Below the pieces are notes generated by a model. That model was given only the letters and a program-made list of their open reading frames with translations. It was not told where the DNA came from and ran no database searches. From assembly GCA_036506495.1 (NCBI GenBank), contig DASXRQ010000115.1:62001-126000 (forward strand): a stretch of 64,000 bases of DNA, read 5' to 3'. A program made the translations under genes and the position numbers. Positions 50,712 to 59,446 of this stretch are shown one piece after another. Positions within the stretch are counted from its first letter, which is position 1, and every line of letters begins with the position of its first letter. The DNA is from DASXRC01 sp036506495 (GTDB lineage Bacteria > Actinomycetota > Actinomycetes > Mycobacteriales > Micromonosporaceae).

Positions 50712-50808
50712 ACCACGTTTGCTCTGCTTCCCCGGGTGATACACCGAGAGGCCGAGGCGCAGCCTCATCCTTTAGGCGTCTCCTCGGTGGAAGCAGAGCA
50801 AACGTGGT
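50712..50808. repeat. 97-bp near-palindromic element between convergent aim24 and pheA
   Basis: ACCACGTTTGCTCTGCTTCC at 50712-50731 and its exact complement at 50789-50808 form perfect 20-bp arms. The interior also shows inverted symmetry (ACCGAG/CTCGGT and GAGGC-gca-GCCTC), so the two strands read almost alike. It may act as a bidirectional terminator or be a dispersed palindromic repeat. Confidence 0.75.
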
Positions 50809-50843
50809 CGACCGGGTGTGCCGCGTCCCGGTGGCACGCCTTG

Positions 50844-51800
50844 CTAGCCGAGGTCGCCGCCGCGGATGCGGGCCAGCCAGGCCGCCGCGTCGGCGAAGTC
50901 CACATCGGAGAGTCCCGCCGGGGCCGGCACCGGACGCTCGCCGCCGGCGTCCGTCCACCGATGCCGGGGGTACGACCCCAGAAAGCGCACGTCGGCGCAG
51001 ATCCTGCGCAGCCCTTGGAGCGCCTCGCCGAGTCTCTTCTCGGCCACGTGCCCGGTGCAGTCGAGGAAGAACACGTACCGGCCCAGCCGCTCTCCGGTCG
51101 GTCGGGACTCGATGCGGGTGAGATTAACGCCGCGTACCGCCAGCTCCATCAGCACCGCGAGCAGCGCACCGACCCGGTCGTGGGCGATGTAGACGGCCAG
51201 CGACGTGACATCGTCGCCCGTCGGGGCGGGCGGTGGGCCCGGCCGCGTCACGAGCGCGAATCGGGTGACGGCGTCCGGATGGTCGGCAATCTTGTCGGCG
51301 AGCACCGTGAGTCGGTAGCGAAAGGCGCCGATCGGGGCGCAGATGGCCGCGTCGTACTCGCCCTGTGCGGTGCCGATCGCGGCCGCCGAGTTGGAGAGCA
51401 CGTCGACGATGGTCGCGTCCGGCAGGTTCGCCCGCAGCCAGCCGCGACACTGCGCCGCAGCCTGCGGATGAGCGGCCACCGTGGCGACCCGGTCGAGCGG
51501 GACGTCCGATCGGGCGGCGAGCACGAACTCCACCGGCAGCACGACCTCGCGGGTGATGACCAGAGGATCTCCCGCGGCGAGTTCGTCGAGCGTCACCGGC
51601 ACCGCCCCGCCGATCGAGTTCTCCAGCGGCACGAGCGCGGCGTCCGCGTCACCGACCCGCACCGCGTCGAGCGCCTCCGGCACGCTGCGCGCCGCCGACC
51701 GGGTCCCGCGCTCGGCAGCGGGAATCGTGCGCAGGGCCTGCTCGGTGAAGGTGCCCTCCGGACCGAGGTAGACGAAGCGGGTGGGTGGTACGCCCGGCAT
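50844..51800 (-). CDS. pheA: Prephenate dehydratase
   Basis: 318 residues. Converts prephenate to phenylpyruvate in phenylalanine synthesis. The catalytic domain has YLGPEGTFTEQALRTI, ENSIGGAVPVTLDEL and the TRF motif DAVTRFALVT. The C-terminal ACT domain has the ESRP motif LTRIESRPTGERLGRYVFFL (feedback site for phenylalanine). It is monofunctional, without chorismate mutase. The ATG at 51800 has TACGCT 6 nt upstream and no SD. It follows a lipoprotein gene on the same strand, which starts a further set of small genes. Confidence 0.95.
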   Translation of the reverse strand: MPGVPPTRFVYLGPEGTFTEQALRTIPAAERGTRSAARSVPEALDAVRVGDADAALVPLENSIGGAVPVTLDELAAGDPLVITREVVLPVEFVLAARSDVPLDRVATVAAHPQAAAQCRGWLRANLPDATIVDVLSNSAAAIGTAQGEYDAAICAPIGAFRYRLTVLADKIADHPDAVTRFALVTRPGPPPAPTGDDVTSLAVYIAHDRVGALLAVLMELAVRGVNLTRIESRPTGERLGRYVFFLDCTGHVAEKRLGEALQGLRRICADVRFLGSYPRHRWTDAGGERPVPAPAGLSDVDFADAAAWLARIRGGDLG

Positions 51801-51832
51801 ACGGCAAGCGTAGTGGCAGGTGGGCGGCCCGG

Positions 51833-52348
51833 TCAGGGACAGGCCGCGGCGAACTGGATGCCGGGTGGCGCCGCCGTGCGGACCGGAATGCTGCACACGT
51901 CGGTGCCTGCGGTGACGAGGCGCAGCGCGTCGGGTTTGCCCCGCGTCACCGCGGCGAGCGGATCCCGACCACCGACCGCGACCACGGTGTACTGCCAGGT
52001 GCCCGCGCACAACGGGCCGGTCCGGACGGCCACCCGTGCGTTCGCGGAGAGCAGTCCGGGGGTACGCCGCAGCAGCGCGACCACGGCGTCGCCGGACGGA
52101 TAGCCGGCGCAGCTGACGGCGTACTCCTCGCCGAAGGTCGGCGCCACTACTGGCGGGGCCGTCGGCGCCTGGCTCGGCAGCTGGGTCGGTGGCAGCAGTG
52201 GAGTGGGCGTAGTCGTAGTAGTGACGGACGGCTGAGGCACCGGGGTGCCCGGCGGCGGATGGAGCTCCGGCGGCCGACCACAGGCGACCAGCCCGGCGAC
52301 ACACCCGGTCAGGGCGAGCGCGCGGACAATGAACGGGACGTGCGGCAC
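51833..52348 (-). CDS. Small lipoprotein, unknown function
   Basis: 171 residues. Signal peptide with lipobox AGLVAC (Cys at about 23), then a Pro/Thr-rich linker of about 50 residues (PPPGTPVPQPSVTTTTTPTP), then a globular domain of about 90 residues with three cysteines (VSCAGY, PLCAGT, DVCSIP). The linker is typical of cell-wall-spanning lipoproteins. It is 32 bp upstream of pheA. No family assigned. Confidence 0.7.
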   Translation of the reverse strand: MPHVPFIVRALALTGCVAGLVACGRPPELHPPPGTPVPQPSVTTTTTPTPLLPPTQLPSQAPTAPPVVAPTFGEEYAVSCAGYPSGDAVVALLRRTPGLLSANARVAVRTGPLCAGTWQYTVVAVGGRDPLAAVTRGKPDALRLVTAGTDVCSIPVRTAAPPGIQFAAACP

Positions 52349-52361
52349 GAACGGATCGTAA

Positions 52362-52751
52362 TCACGTGGCTATGCGGTGCCCCGCGGCGGCGAGGGTCGC
52401 TACCGCCTCCGCCAGCCGGACGGACGGGACGAGCACATAGTCGGTGTCGAACGTGGAGAACGCGACGATGTTCACCCGGGCGTCCGCCAGCGGTACCACG
52501 AGCGACGCGAGAATCCCGGTCAGCGCCAGATCGAGCGGACCCACCACGCGTAGGCAGCGCCACGGAGTCTCGACGGTCGCCTCGGCTGGCACTCGGTCGG
52601 CCGGGCAGATGACCGACATCTCGTCCGGCGCCCAGGTTATCGACACCACGCCGCCGGCGTCGGGACCCGTCAACAGGCCGTTGGGGAGCCCGCTCCCGGC
52701 GGGCAGCCGGCACACCGCGTACTCCTCCGGCAGTAGATCCAGGTCCAGCAT
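52362..52751 (-). CDS. ACT-domain protein
   Basis: 129 residues. Two ACT-like halves: the second half (LTGILASLVVPLADARVNIV then STFDTDYVLVPSVRLAEAVA) has the pattern of the small ACT_7/CASTOR-type domain. Proteins of this kind bind amino acids; this stand-alone member may sense one. It is 13 bp upstream of the lipoprotein gene and 45 bp downstream of the PAS gene on the same strand, so a small operon is likely. Ligand unknown. Confidence 0.75.
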   Translation of the reverse strand: MLDLDLLPEEYAVCRLPAGSGLPNGLLTGPDAGGVVSITWAPDEMSVICPADRVPAEATVETPWRCLRVVGPLDLALTGILASLVVPLADARVNIVAFSTFDTDYVLVPSVRLAEAVATLAAAGHRIAT

Positions 52752-52796
52752 GAGGGGAAGACTACGGCAGCGATCGCCGGTGGCGTCCGGTGCCGA

Positions 52797-53273
52797 TCAG
52801 ACCGCCGAGAAGAACGTGAGCGAGCCGGCGGCCTTCTCGCCGCGCAGCAGCGGTGTGGCGATCGCGTCGATGGTGGCGTGCTGAAACCCGTCCGCGCTGC
52901 ACTGCACCCGCATCAACCCCCGCGCCAGCCGCCCGGACGAGAGGGCCAGCAGCGGGGGAATCTTGTCGATCTCGGCCTCGGTGAGCTGTCCCCCCGCGGC
53001 GGTGAAGTCGACCAACCGCAGGACGCCGTCGAGGAGGAACCGGCCGACCGTGTGCTCCGGGCGGCCGAGTCCGAGCAGCGAGCAACACGACGCCGAGGTG
53101 GCGACAATGACGGCGTCGGTGTCGATCACCAGGCATGGCTCGTCGGCCGTACGTACCGTCGCCGCCCACCGTTCCAGGACGTCAACCGGCTCTTCCGCGG
53201 GGCCTGTGCCGAGTACGAACGCCTCTGAGAGCGAAAGCTCGACGTGCGCCACCCGCGCCTCCCATACGCTCAC
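52797..53273 (-). CDS. Stand-alone PAS-domain protein
   Basis: 158 residues. Residues 35-100 look like a PAS core (CLVIDTDAVIVATSASCCSL and VGRFLLDGVLRLVDF). A second region (ATIDAIATPLLRGEKAAGSL) completes the domain as in photoactive or signalling PAS modules. No effector domain is attached, so it probably works by protein contact. It begins a run of three minus-strand genes with the ACT protein and lipoprotein. Function unknown. Confidence 0.7.
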   Translation of the reverse strand: MSVWEARVAHVELSLSEAFVLGTGPAEEPVDVLERWAATVRTADEPCLVIDTDAVIVATSASCCSLLGLGRPEHTVGRFLLDGVLRLVDFTAAGGQLTEAEIDKIPPLLALSSGRLARGLMRVQCSADGFQHATIDAIATPLLRGEKAAGSLTFFSAV

Positions 53274-53297
53274 GGTCCTACCGTGAGGCCTCGTACG

Positions 53298-54026
53298 TTA
53301 CCTGGGAGCCGTCTTCTTGTCAGCGGCCGTTTGCCCGTCGGCGTACCACCGATAGTCGGCCGCGCGGTACGGCGCGTTGAACCACGTCGCCGGATGGCGG
53401 GCGACCGACGACAACTTCTCCGCGGTCGCCGGGCTGATCCGGGCGCCGCTCGCGATCAGCAGTCGGTCGAGCTCGCGATGGGTCGAGACGAGGCAGTCCT
53501 TGGGCATGCCGTACACGGTGACCACCCCGGAACCCACCAGGGCGAGCACCGGCACCACCGGCACCCTCTGGCCGATCGCGGCGGAGAGCGCCCTGCTCGC
53601 CCGGCGGGCGTCGCGTTTCGTCTCGGTCACCCACGGCGGACGCCGACCGTTGATCTGGACGACGTCGCCGGCGAGGAGCAGCCGCGACCGGCCGTTGTCG
53701 GCGACCGTCACCGCGAACACGCCGCCGGGCCCGATAGCAAGAAAGCCGGCCCGTTGCGGGCCGGACTGACCGGTGGTGTCCATCCACTGCTCCTCGGGCA
53801 GCTCGGTGCGTGGCCATTCGACGACGTGCCACGCCGGCCCGAGATGGGCCAACCGAACGAGGGCGCGATTCCCGGCCGCTTCCACCCGGCGCGCCTCGCG
53901 ATCGGCGCGGAGGCGCCGGGCCCACTCCATCGGACCAGCCTTGGCTCCTTCGATCAGCTCGAATCCGTACTCGCGCGGTCCGGCGCCCGATGGAACAAAG
54001 GTTCCGCGTGCGGGAAAGGTGGTCAT
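53298..54026 (-). CDS. NERD-like nuclease-related domain protein
   Basis: 242 residues from the ATG at 54026 (GGAGG 5 nt upstream). The middle FLAIGPGGVFAVTVADNG then INGRRPPWVTETKRDARRAS and VPVVPVLALVG matches the NERD fold (nuclease-related domain), where the catalytic-type Asp/Lys positions may be incomplete. NERD proteins are often linked to DNA-processing or membrane proteins. The first 80 residues are a basic helical region. No nuclease activity is shown. It is divergent from arcA. Confidence 0.7.
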   Translation of the reverse strand: MTTFPARGTFVPSGAGPREYGFELIEGAKAGPMEWARRLRADREARRVEAAGNRALVRLAHLGPAWHVVEWPRTELPEEQWMDTTGQSGPQRAGFLAIGPGGVFAVTVADNGRSRLLLAGDVVQINGRRPPWVTETKRDARRASRALSAAIGQRVPVVPVLALVGSGVVTVYGMPKDCLVSTHRELDRLLIASGARISPATAEKLSSVARHPATWFNAPYRAADYRWYADGQTAADKKTAPR

Positions 54027-54191
54027 GGCGACCTCCGGCAAAAGGTCCTGTGGAGTTATGTCCCATCACGGTACGTGCTCGCAGCGGTACAGAAGCAAGA
54101 TGTTGGAGTGAATTGGCCGGTCAATGAGCGCGGATGAATGCTCTATCTGCTCGTCTGACACTTTGCTCAGATGGCGCGAACGCGCTGGCCG

Positions 54192-54197
54192 TAGTCT
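54192..54197 (+). promoter_or_regulatory. Candidate leaderless -10 for arcA
   Basis: TAGTCT lies 6 nt before the GTG at 54204, and no SD is seen, so arcA may be translated from a leaderless transcript. Confidence 0.4.
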
Positions 54198-54203
54198 GCG
54201 AGG

Positions 54204-55433
54204 GTGACCGCAGCAGAAGTGACCCAGTTCGTCGACAGCGAGGTCGGCCGCCTGAACACTGTTCTGTTGCACCGGCCCGGGCCGGAGCTCGCCCGGCTGA
54301 CGCCACGCAACAACGACACGCTGCTGTTCGACGACATTCCGTGGGTGGGCCGGGCGCAGGAGGAACACGACACCTTCGCCGAGACGCTCCGCCAGCGGGG
54401 CGTCGAGGTGCTCTTCCTGCGGCAGATGCTGACCGAGACGCTCGCCGTGCCGGAGGCGCGCGACGAGGTGATCGCCGCCGTGCTGGCCGACGTGCGTCTC
54501 GGCGACGCCCTGCGCCGCCGGGTCGCCGACCACCTCAGCGACCTCGACCCGGCGGGGTTGGCCGCGGTCCTGATCGCGGGCCTCGCCCACGAGGAGCTGC
54601 GGACGACGGCGTGGCCGCGGGTCCCCGGCGACGGCGGCCTGGTCTACCAGTTGATGGACCAGCAGGACTTCGTCGTCGACCCGCTGCCCAACCTGCTGTT
54701 CACCCGTGACTCGTCGGCGTGGATCCGCGACCACGTCGCGGTGACCAGCCTGGCCATGCCCGCGCGGCGGCGCGAGACGACTCTCACGTACGCCATCTAC
54801 CGGCACCATCCGCGCTTCGCCGGGGTGCCGCTGGTCTACGAGCCGGGCCTCGAACACCTCGAGGGCGGCGACGTGCTGTTGCTGGCCCCGGGCGTGGTTG
54901 CGGTGGGCGTGGGCGAGCGCACGACGCCCGCCGGCGCGGAACGGCTGGCCCGGCGGGCGTTCGCGGCCGGCCTCGCGCACACGATCCTGGTCGTGCCGAT
55001 CGCGCAGGAGCGGGCGACGATGCACCTCGACACCGTGTGCACGATGGTCGACGTGGACGCGGTGTTGATGTACCCGAACGTCGCGCACAGCCTCATGGCG
55101 TACACGGTGACCGCGGGCGAGGGCGGCGAACCGGTCGTGACCGAGCGACGGCCGTTCCTGATCGCCGCCGCGGCGGCGATGGGCCTCGACACGTTGCGGC
55201 TCATCGACACGGGACTGGACCCGGTCACGGCCGAGCGGGAGCAGTGGGACGACGGCAACAACACGCTGGCGATCGCGCCGCGCTTGTGCGTGGCGTACGA
55301 GCGGAATGTCGAGACCAACGCGCAGCTCGAACGCGCCGGCATCGAGGTACTGCGGATCCCCGGCTCCGAGTTGGGCTCGGGCCGGGGAGGGCCGCGGTGC
55401 ATGTCGTGCCCGATCTCCCGCGCGCCGTTGTGA
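54204..55433 (+). CDS. arcA: Arginine deiminase
   Basis: 409 residues. Hydrolyses arginine to citrulline and ammonia. Motifs of the guanidine-modifying superfamily are PNLLFTRDSSAWIRDHVAVT, LEHLEGGDVLLLAPG, TMHLDTVCTMVD (catalytic His) and the nucleophile in GRGGPRCMSCPISR. The usual partners arcB, arcC and arcD are not adjacent, so this is a solitary deiminase. GTG start. It is convergent with the DUF5926 gene (18 bp apart). The same fold is used by the DDAH at 37341-38168. Confidence 0.95.
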   Translation: MTAAEVTQFVDSEVGRLNTVLLHRPGPELARLTPRNNDTLLFDDIPWVGRAQEEHDTFAETLRQRGVEVLFLRQMLTETLAVPEARDEVIAAVLADVRLGDALRRRVADHLSDLDPAGLAAVLIAGLAHEELRTTAWPRVPGDGGLVYQLMDQQDFVVDPLPNLLFTRDSSAWIRDHVAVTSLAMPARRRETTLTYAIYRHHPRFAGVPLVYEPGLEHLEGGDVLLLAPGVVAVGVGERTTPAGAERLARRAFAAGLAHTILVVPIAQERATMHLDTVCTMVDVDAVLMYPNVAHSLMAYTVTAGEGGEPVVTERRPFLIAAAAAMGLDTLRLIDTGLDPVTAEREQWDDGNNTLAIAPRLCVAYERNVETNAQLERAGIEVLRIPGSELGSGRGGPRCMSCPISRAPL

Positions 55434-55451
55434 CGCCGGGCCCTCACGCCG

Positions 55452-56336
55452 CTACCGCAGCGTGAGCTGGCGGCCGAGCAGGCCCTGGCGCGACCGACGC
55501 TGTGCGGTGTCGAGCGGACCGTCGGCGCCGAGCGCGTCCGCGTACCGCTTGACGAAGTCGGCGAGCGGCGCCTCCCACTCGCCCGCCTCGGGCTCTCGGG
55601 CGAGGTCCCAGACCGGCACGAGGAGTCCGTGCGCGCGGAACATGCCGGCGAACCGCGTGCCGTCCCCGAGCGGCAGCTCGCCCGCGCCGCCCAGCCGGGC
55701 CAGCGCGTCGAGCGCGACATCCTCGTCGTCGGGCAGCACCCACCGCACGTGCGCCTTGTCCGGCACCCGGCACCAGTACGCGGCGCGTGCGGCCCCGAGC
55801 CGCACCGTCGGGTATACGGACGCGTTGGCCCGCTCGAGCGAGGCCTTGACGTCGGGGTCGTCACCCGCGTCGTCGTCGAGCCAGAAGCCGAATCCATCGT
55901 GGAGGGTCACGTCGAGCGTCCGGTTAACGAGCACGTCCTGAAGCCGTGGCCCCGCATCGGGCACCGCCGGCACCGAGACCGGGCCACCCGGCACGGCCTC
56001 GAGCGCGGCGAGCAGCGCCACCGAGAGGTCCCGCGAGACGTCGCCCGACTGCACCTGCCGTTGGAGGCCGAGGAAGATGCGTCCGTCCGGCTTCGTCATC
56101 GCGGGCCAGGCCATTGGGAGGACCGTGGCGAGCGTGACCGGCCGGTCCCCGTACCGCTCGACCAGCTCCGGTGTCAGCGTCAGCGGCGCGGTGGCGGCCG
56201 GCACGAGCTCGCGCAGGGCGATCCACTCCGGCTCGTCCGCGAGGCCGGCGAACGGCCGGGGCACGAACACGTCGCGCGGCTTGGGGCGCTTCGGGACGGC
56301 GTCACCGGGCCGCGGGTTTCTTCGGCGCTTGCTCAC
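55452..56336 (-). CDS. DUF5926 family protein
   Basis: 294 residues. N-terminal basic tail (MSKRRRNPRPGDAVPKRPKP), then PFAGLADEPEWIALRELVPA, the family-typical start. Further conserved parts are LPMAWPAMTKPDGRIFLGLQ and HDGFGFWLDDDA. DUF5926 proteins are widespread in actinobacteria and sometimes mislabelled as topoisomerase II-like. Function unknown. It is the last gene of a minus-strand operon, 4 bp after the RsbW-like gene. The C-terminus is Gln/Arg-rich. Confidence 0.85.
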   Translation of the reverse strand: MSKRRRNPRPGDAVPKRPKPRDVFVPRPFAGLADEPEWIALRELVPAATAPLTLTPELVERYGDRPVTLATVLPMAWPAMTKPDGRIFLGLQRQVQSGDVSRDLSVALLAALEAVPGGPVSVPAVPDAGPRLQDVLVNRTLDVTLHDGFGFWLDDDAGDDPDVKASLERANASVYPTVRLGAARAAYWCRVPDKAHVRWVLPDDEDVALDALARLGGAGELPLGDGTRFAGMFRAHGLLVPVWDLAREPEAGEWEAPLADFVKRYADALGADGPLDTAQRRSRQGLLGRQLTLR

Positions 56337-56340
56337 AGGA

Positions 56341-56751
56341 TCAGCTCAGTTCGGCCCAGACGCTCTGGCCGAGGCCGTCGCGCTCGACGCCCCAACGGTC
56401 GGCGAGCGCCGCCACGATCGTCAGGCCGCGCCCGTCGAGGGAATCGGGCCCTACGCGCCGGACGTGTGGAGGGTCGGCGGCTCCCCCGTCTGTGACCCGT
56501 ACCTCCACCGAGTCGCCGGCCCGGCTCGGGCGCAGCCGCCACGCCACCCGAACGACGCCGCCCGGTAGCGGCTGGGCGTGCCGCACGGCGTTGCCGACAA
56601 GCTCGGCGACGACCGCGATGGCGTCCGCGAGCAGGGTGGGTCGAATGGTGCCGCCGAGCTCGGCCGCGAGCCGGTGCCGCGCCAGCCCCGCTCCCCGCGC
56701 ATGGTGCGGAACCACCACCGACCATGCCCGCTCGGCCAACGCCGTCGACAC
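56341..56751 (-). CDS. RsbW-like HATPase (anti-sigma-type) protein
   Basis: 136 residues. HATPase_c_2 domain with N-box AVVAELVGNAVRHAQ (about 47-61), a G1-like VEVRVTDGGAADPP and a G2-like DSLDGRGLTIVAALA. This is the anti-sigma factor/serine-kinase family of actinobacteria. No sigma factor or anti-anti-sigma gene is adjacent. It lies 2 bp after the histidine kinase gene, an unusual pairing. It may be a stand-alone ATPase regulator. Confidence 0.82.
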   Translation of the reverse strand: MSTALAERAWSVVVPHHARGAGLARHRLAAELGGTIRPTLLADAIAVVAELVGNAVRHAQPLPGGVVRVAWRLRPSRAGDSVEVRVTDGGAADPPHVRRVGPDSLDGRGLTIVAALADRWGVERDGLGQSVWAELS

Positions 56752-56753
56752 GC

Positions 56754-58298
56754 CTAAGCCTCCCCGGGGAACGTCACGTCACCGCGCGGTAGCCGCACCT
56801 CTGCGACCGTACCCCCGCCGTCCCTGGGACGTAAGGACACCCACCCGTTTTGCCGTTCGACAATCCGGCGAACGAGGTACAGACCGAGCCCCGCTCCGGC
56901 ATAGCGCCGGCGGTCGCCAGACTCGCCCTGCCAGAAGCGGTCGAATGCCCGCTCGACATGCTCGGGCCGGACGCCGATGCCCCGGTCGGAAACCCGGAAG
57001 TAGACGCTGCGCTCGTCGGCGCCCGCCGTCAGCTCGATCGAGCTGCCCGGCGGTGAGTACTTCTCCGCGTTGGTGGCCAGTTCGGTAAGAACGGTGGGGA
57101 GGCTCGCGCGGTCGCCCAGGGCCTTCGGCACGCCGGCGGGTAACCCGATCGCGAGCCGGTGGCGCAGGCTCGCGGGCAGCGTCATCGTCGCCGCGTTCAG
57201 GGCGTCGACGAGATCGAACGGTACGGGTGACGAGCCGCCCACCGGCCCCGGACCCACGTCGCTGGCGGACGCGAGCAGGCGGTCGACCAGGCGGGCCAGC
57301 TCGCCGGAGCGCTGCGCGATGACGCGAACGGCCTCCTGACGGGCCGCGTCGTCCAGCGACTCCCAATGGTTGCTGAGGGTGTCCGCGTACCCCTTGACGA
57401 CCGTGACCGGCGTGCGGAGCTCGTGGCTCGTCACCGCGACGAACAGGTCGCGGTCGTGCTCGCGGCGGAGCTGTTCGGTGGCGTCCCGGAAGGTAACCAC
57501 GCGGGAGGCGAGCATGCCCGGCAGGACGCCGCTAGTTATCTTCAGCCAGCGCCCGTTGGACAGCTGATGATCGAGCACTTGACCGGATTGCGGCGTCGGG
57601 AACGGCAGGACACGCCCGATTACCCCATCGGCCGGCAGCCCGGTGACCTGCTCCGCCGCCGGGTTCCACAGACGCACCGCGCCGTCGCAGTCCACGATGG
57701 CCAGTCCGTCGGCCAGCGCGGCCACCACCGGCCCGTCCCCGTGCACCGGCAGGCCGGCCTGGTCGCCGTACATGTGCGCGACGCCGGACGCAATGTACTC
57801 CACAAGGGCTCGGTGCTCGGGACTCGCCACCCCGTCCGCGTCGGGGTAGTACGACTGCAGGCTGCCGATGAGCAGCCCGCCCGTCTCGACGCGGGCACCG
57901 AGCATGCGGCGCAGCCCACGTCCCAGTAGATGGTCGGCGAGCTCGGTGGCCAGCGCGTCGACCGGCACCTCCTGCACGGCAGGCCCGGCGAGCAGCTTGG
58001 CGGTGGCCGGATCCGCCGTGTCGACCGGCCGGCCGAGCGCCCAGCCGGACGCACCCGAGGCGGCGATGATCCGGCCGCCGCCCGGTCCGTACTCGGCGAA
58101 CGACATGCCGGCGGCACCGAGCGCCTGCTGGACCACCTCGAGCAGGCGGTGCAGCGCGGGTAGGCCGGAGTTGCCCGTGTTGATCATCTTGATCACCGCG
58201 GTGTGGCCGGCGATCAGGCTGGCGTAGTCGGGGTGCTCGACGGGCGCGCTGGCTAACGCGCCGGTGGCGGCGGACGGTGACGACCCATGGTCGGACAT
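56754..58298 (-). CDS. Sensor histidine kinase with GAF and PAS domains
   Basis: 514 residues with no membrane segment. Domains: GAF-like (about 40-195), PAS (about 200-290, with VVAALADGLAIVDCDGAVRL), HisKA (H-box FVAVTSHELRTPVTVVKGYA) and HATPase (N-box ELATNAEKYSPPG, G1 VSDRGIGV, F-box AFDRFWQG, G2 GAGLGLYLVRRIVE). Soluble sensor of an unknown cytoplasmic signal. No response regulator is adjacent, so it is an orphan. Start ATG at 58298. It lies in the operon between GDPD and the RsbW-like gene. Confidence 0.9.
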   Translation of the reverse strand: MSDHGSSPSAATGALASAPVEHPDYASLIAGHTAVIKMINTGNSGLPALHRLLEVVQQALGAAGMSFAEYGPGGGRIIAASGASGWALGRPVDTADPATAKLLAGPAVQEVPVDALATELADHLLGRGLRRMLGARVETGGLLIGSLQSYYPDADGVASPEHRALVEYIASGVAHMYGDQAGLPVHGDGPVVAALADGLAIVDCDGAVRLWNPAAEQVTGLPADGVIGRVLPFPTPQSGQVLDHQLSNGRWLKITSGVLPGMLASRVVTFRDATEQLRREHDRDLFVAVTSHELRTPVTVVKGYADTLSNHWESLDDAARQEAVRVIAQRSGELARLVDRLLASASDVGPGPVGGSSPVPFDLVDALNAATMTLPASLRHRLAIGLPAGVPKALGDRASLPTVLTELATNAEKYSPPGSSIELTAGADERSVYFRVSDRGIGVRPEHVERAFDRFWQGESGDRRRYAGAGLGLYLVRRIVERQNGWVSLRPRDGGGTVAEVRLPRGDVTFPGEA

Positions 58299-58338
58299 TT
58301 CCGAGTCTGCTCCAATCGGGTCCGTGGCGGCAGCCCCG

Positions 58339-59094
58339 CTACCGGCCGAGCCGGTCGAGGACGTGGCGGGGCCGGTCGGTGATGATGCCGTCCACGCCGT
58401 ACCGCAGAACCAGTTCGACATCGGACGGCTCGTTGACGGTCCAGACGTACACCTCATTGCCCGCCGCACGCAACGCCGGGATGAGTCCGGGCCGCGTCCG
58501 TACCAGTCCGATCCCCGGCCCGGCGATGCGGCTGCCGAACGGCAGCCTCCCGGGCCGCAGGCCGGGCGGTAGAGCCTCCAGGAGCTGTACCGTCGGCAGC
58601 GCCGGTGCCAACTCACGGATTCGGCGGAGCGCGAGCGGCGAGAACGACATCACCGTGACGGAGACGTCGTCGTCGGTCAGCATGCGGTGCGCGGCCAGCA
58701 GGTCGACGACGCGGCGCTCCACGTCCGCGCCGTGTCGGCTCGGGTGCTTGGTCTCGATGAGCAGGCGGACCGGCCGACCTGCCTCGCGTACCGCCCCGAG
58801 CAGCCGGTCGAGGGTGAGCACCGGCTCGGGAGTTCCCGTCGCGCGGTGCCAGGACCCGAAGTCCAGCTCGCCGAGCTCGGCCAGAGTGCGCGCACTGACC
58901 AGGCCACGGCCGTTGCTGGTTCGCTCCAGCCGGCGGTCGTGCACGCACACGAGGTGACCGTCGCGGGTCAGGCGTACGTCGCACTCCAGCCCGTCGGCGC
59001 CCTCGTCCAGCGCCCGCAGGTACGCGCCGAGTGTGTGTTCGGGCAGCGCGGCTGAGGAGCCGCGGTGGGCGAAGACCAGCGGGTTGTCCGACAC
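58339..59094 (-). CDS. Glycerophosphodiester phosphodiesterase
   Basis: 251 residues. GDPD motifs: LVFAHRGSSAALPEHTLGAY, ADGLECDVRLTRDGHLVCVH (Glu/Asp metal ligands) and LLIETKHPS. Hydrolyses glycerophosphodiesters from lipid turnover, or acts on teichoic-acid-like chains. No signal peptide, so it is cytoplasmic. The GTG start lies 5 nt after the rhodanese stop. The next gene is the histidine kinase, with a 40-bp gap. Substrate assigned by family only. Confidence 0.92.
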   Translation of the reverse strand: MSDNPLVFAHRGSSAALPEHTLGAYLRALDEGADGLECDVRLTRDGHLVCVHDRRLERTSNGRGLVSARTLAELGELDFGSWHRATGTPEPVLTLDRLLGAVREAGRPVRLLIETKHPSRHGADVERRVVDLLAAHRMLTDDDVSVTVMSFSPLALRRIRELAPALPTVQLLEALPPGLRPGRLPFGSRIAGPGIGLVRTRPGLIPALRAAGNEVYVWTVNEPSDVELVLRYGVDGIITDRPRHVLDRLGR

Positions 59095-59099
59095 GGTGG

Positions 59100-59435
59100 C
59101 TAGATGACGCGGGCCGGCAGGTTGTCCTCGCTGACCAGCGGCCGACCCGCCGCGGCCCAGTCCTGCATGCCGCCGAGCAGGTTGCGGACGTTGTCCCAGC
59201 CGTACTGCCGCAGGTACGCCACGACCTGGCCGCTGCGGGTTCCCGAGCGGCATACCACGACCACGTCGCCGTCCATCGGCACCTCCGCCAGCCGCATCGG
59301 GATCTCCATCATCGGCACGTGGTGGGCGCCGGGCGCATGGCCCGCCGTCCACTCGTCGTGTTCCCGCACGTCGAGCAGGTAGGCCTCCGCGCCGACCTGC
59401 GCCTCCGTCACGCCGGGAACCTGATGTCCAAACAC
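59100..59435 (-). CDS. Single-domain rhodanese
   Basis: 111 residues. Rhodanese fold with active-site loop VVVVCRSGTRSGQVVAYLRQ (Cys of the CRSGTRS loop). Sulfur transferase that moves sulfane sulfur from a donor to an acceptor. The GTG at 59435 is 8 nt after TAGTCT, which overlaps the stop of the upstream LCP gene; it could have its own promoter. It might supply sulfur for cofactor synthesis, but this is not shown. It is the head of the rhodanese-GDPD-kinase operon. Confidence 0.9.
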   Translation of the reverse strand: MFGHQVPGVTEAQVGAEAYLLDVREHDEWTAGHAPGAHHVPMMEIPMRLAEVPMDGDVVVVCRSGTRSGQVVAYLRQYGWDNVRNLLGGMQDWAAAGRPLVSEDNLPARVI

Positions 59436-59446
59436 GGGTACCAAGA

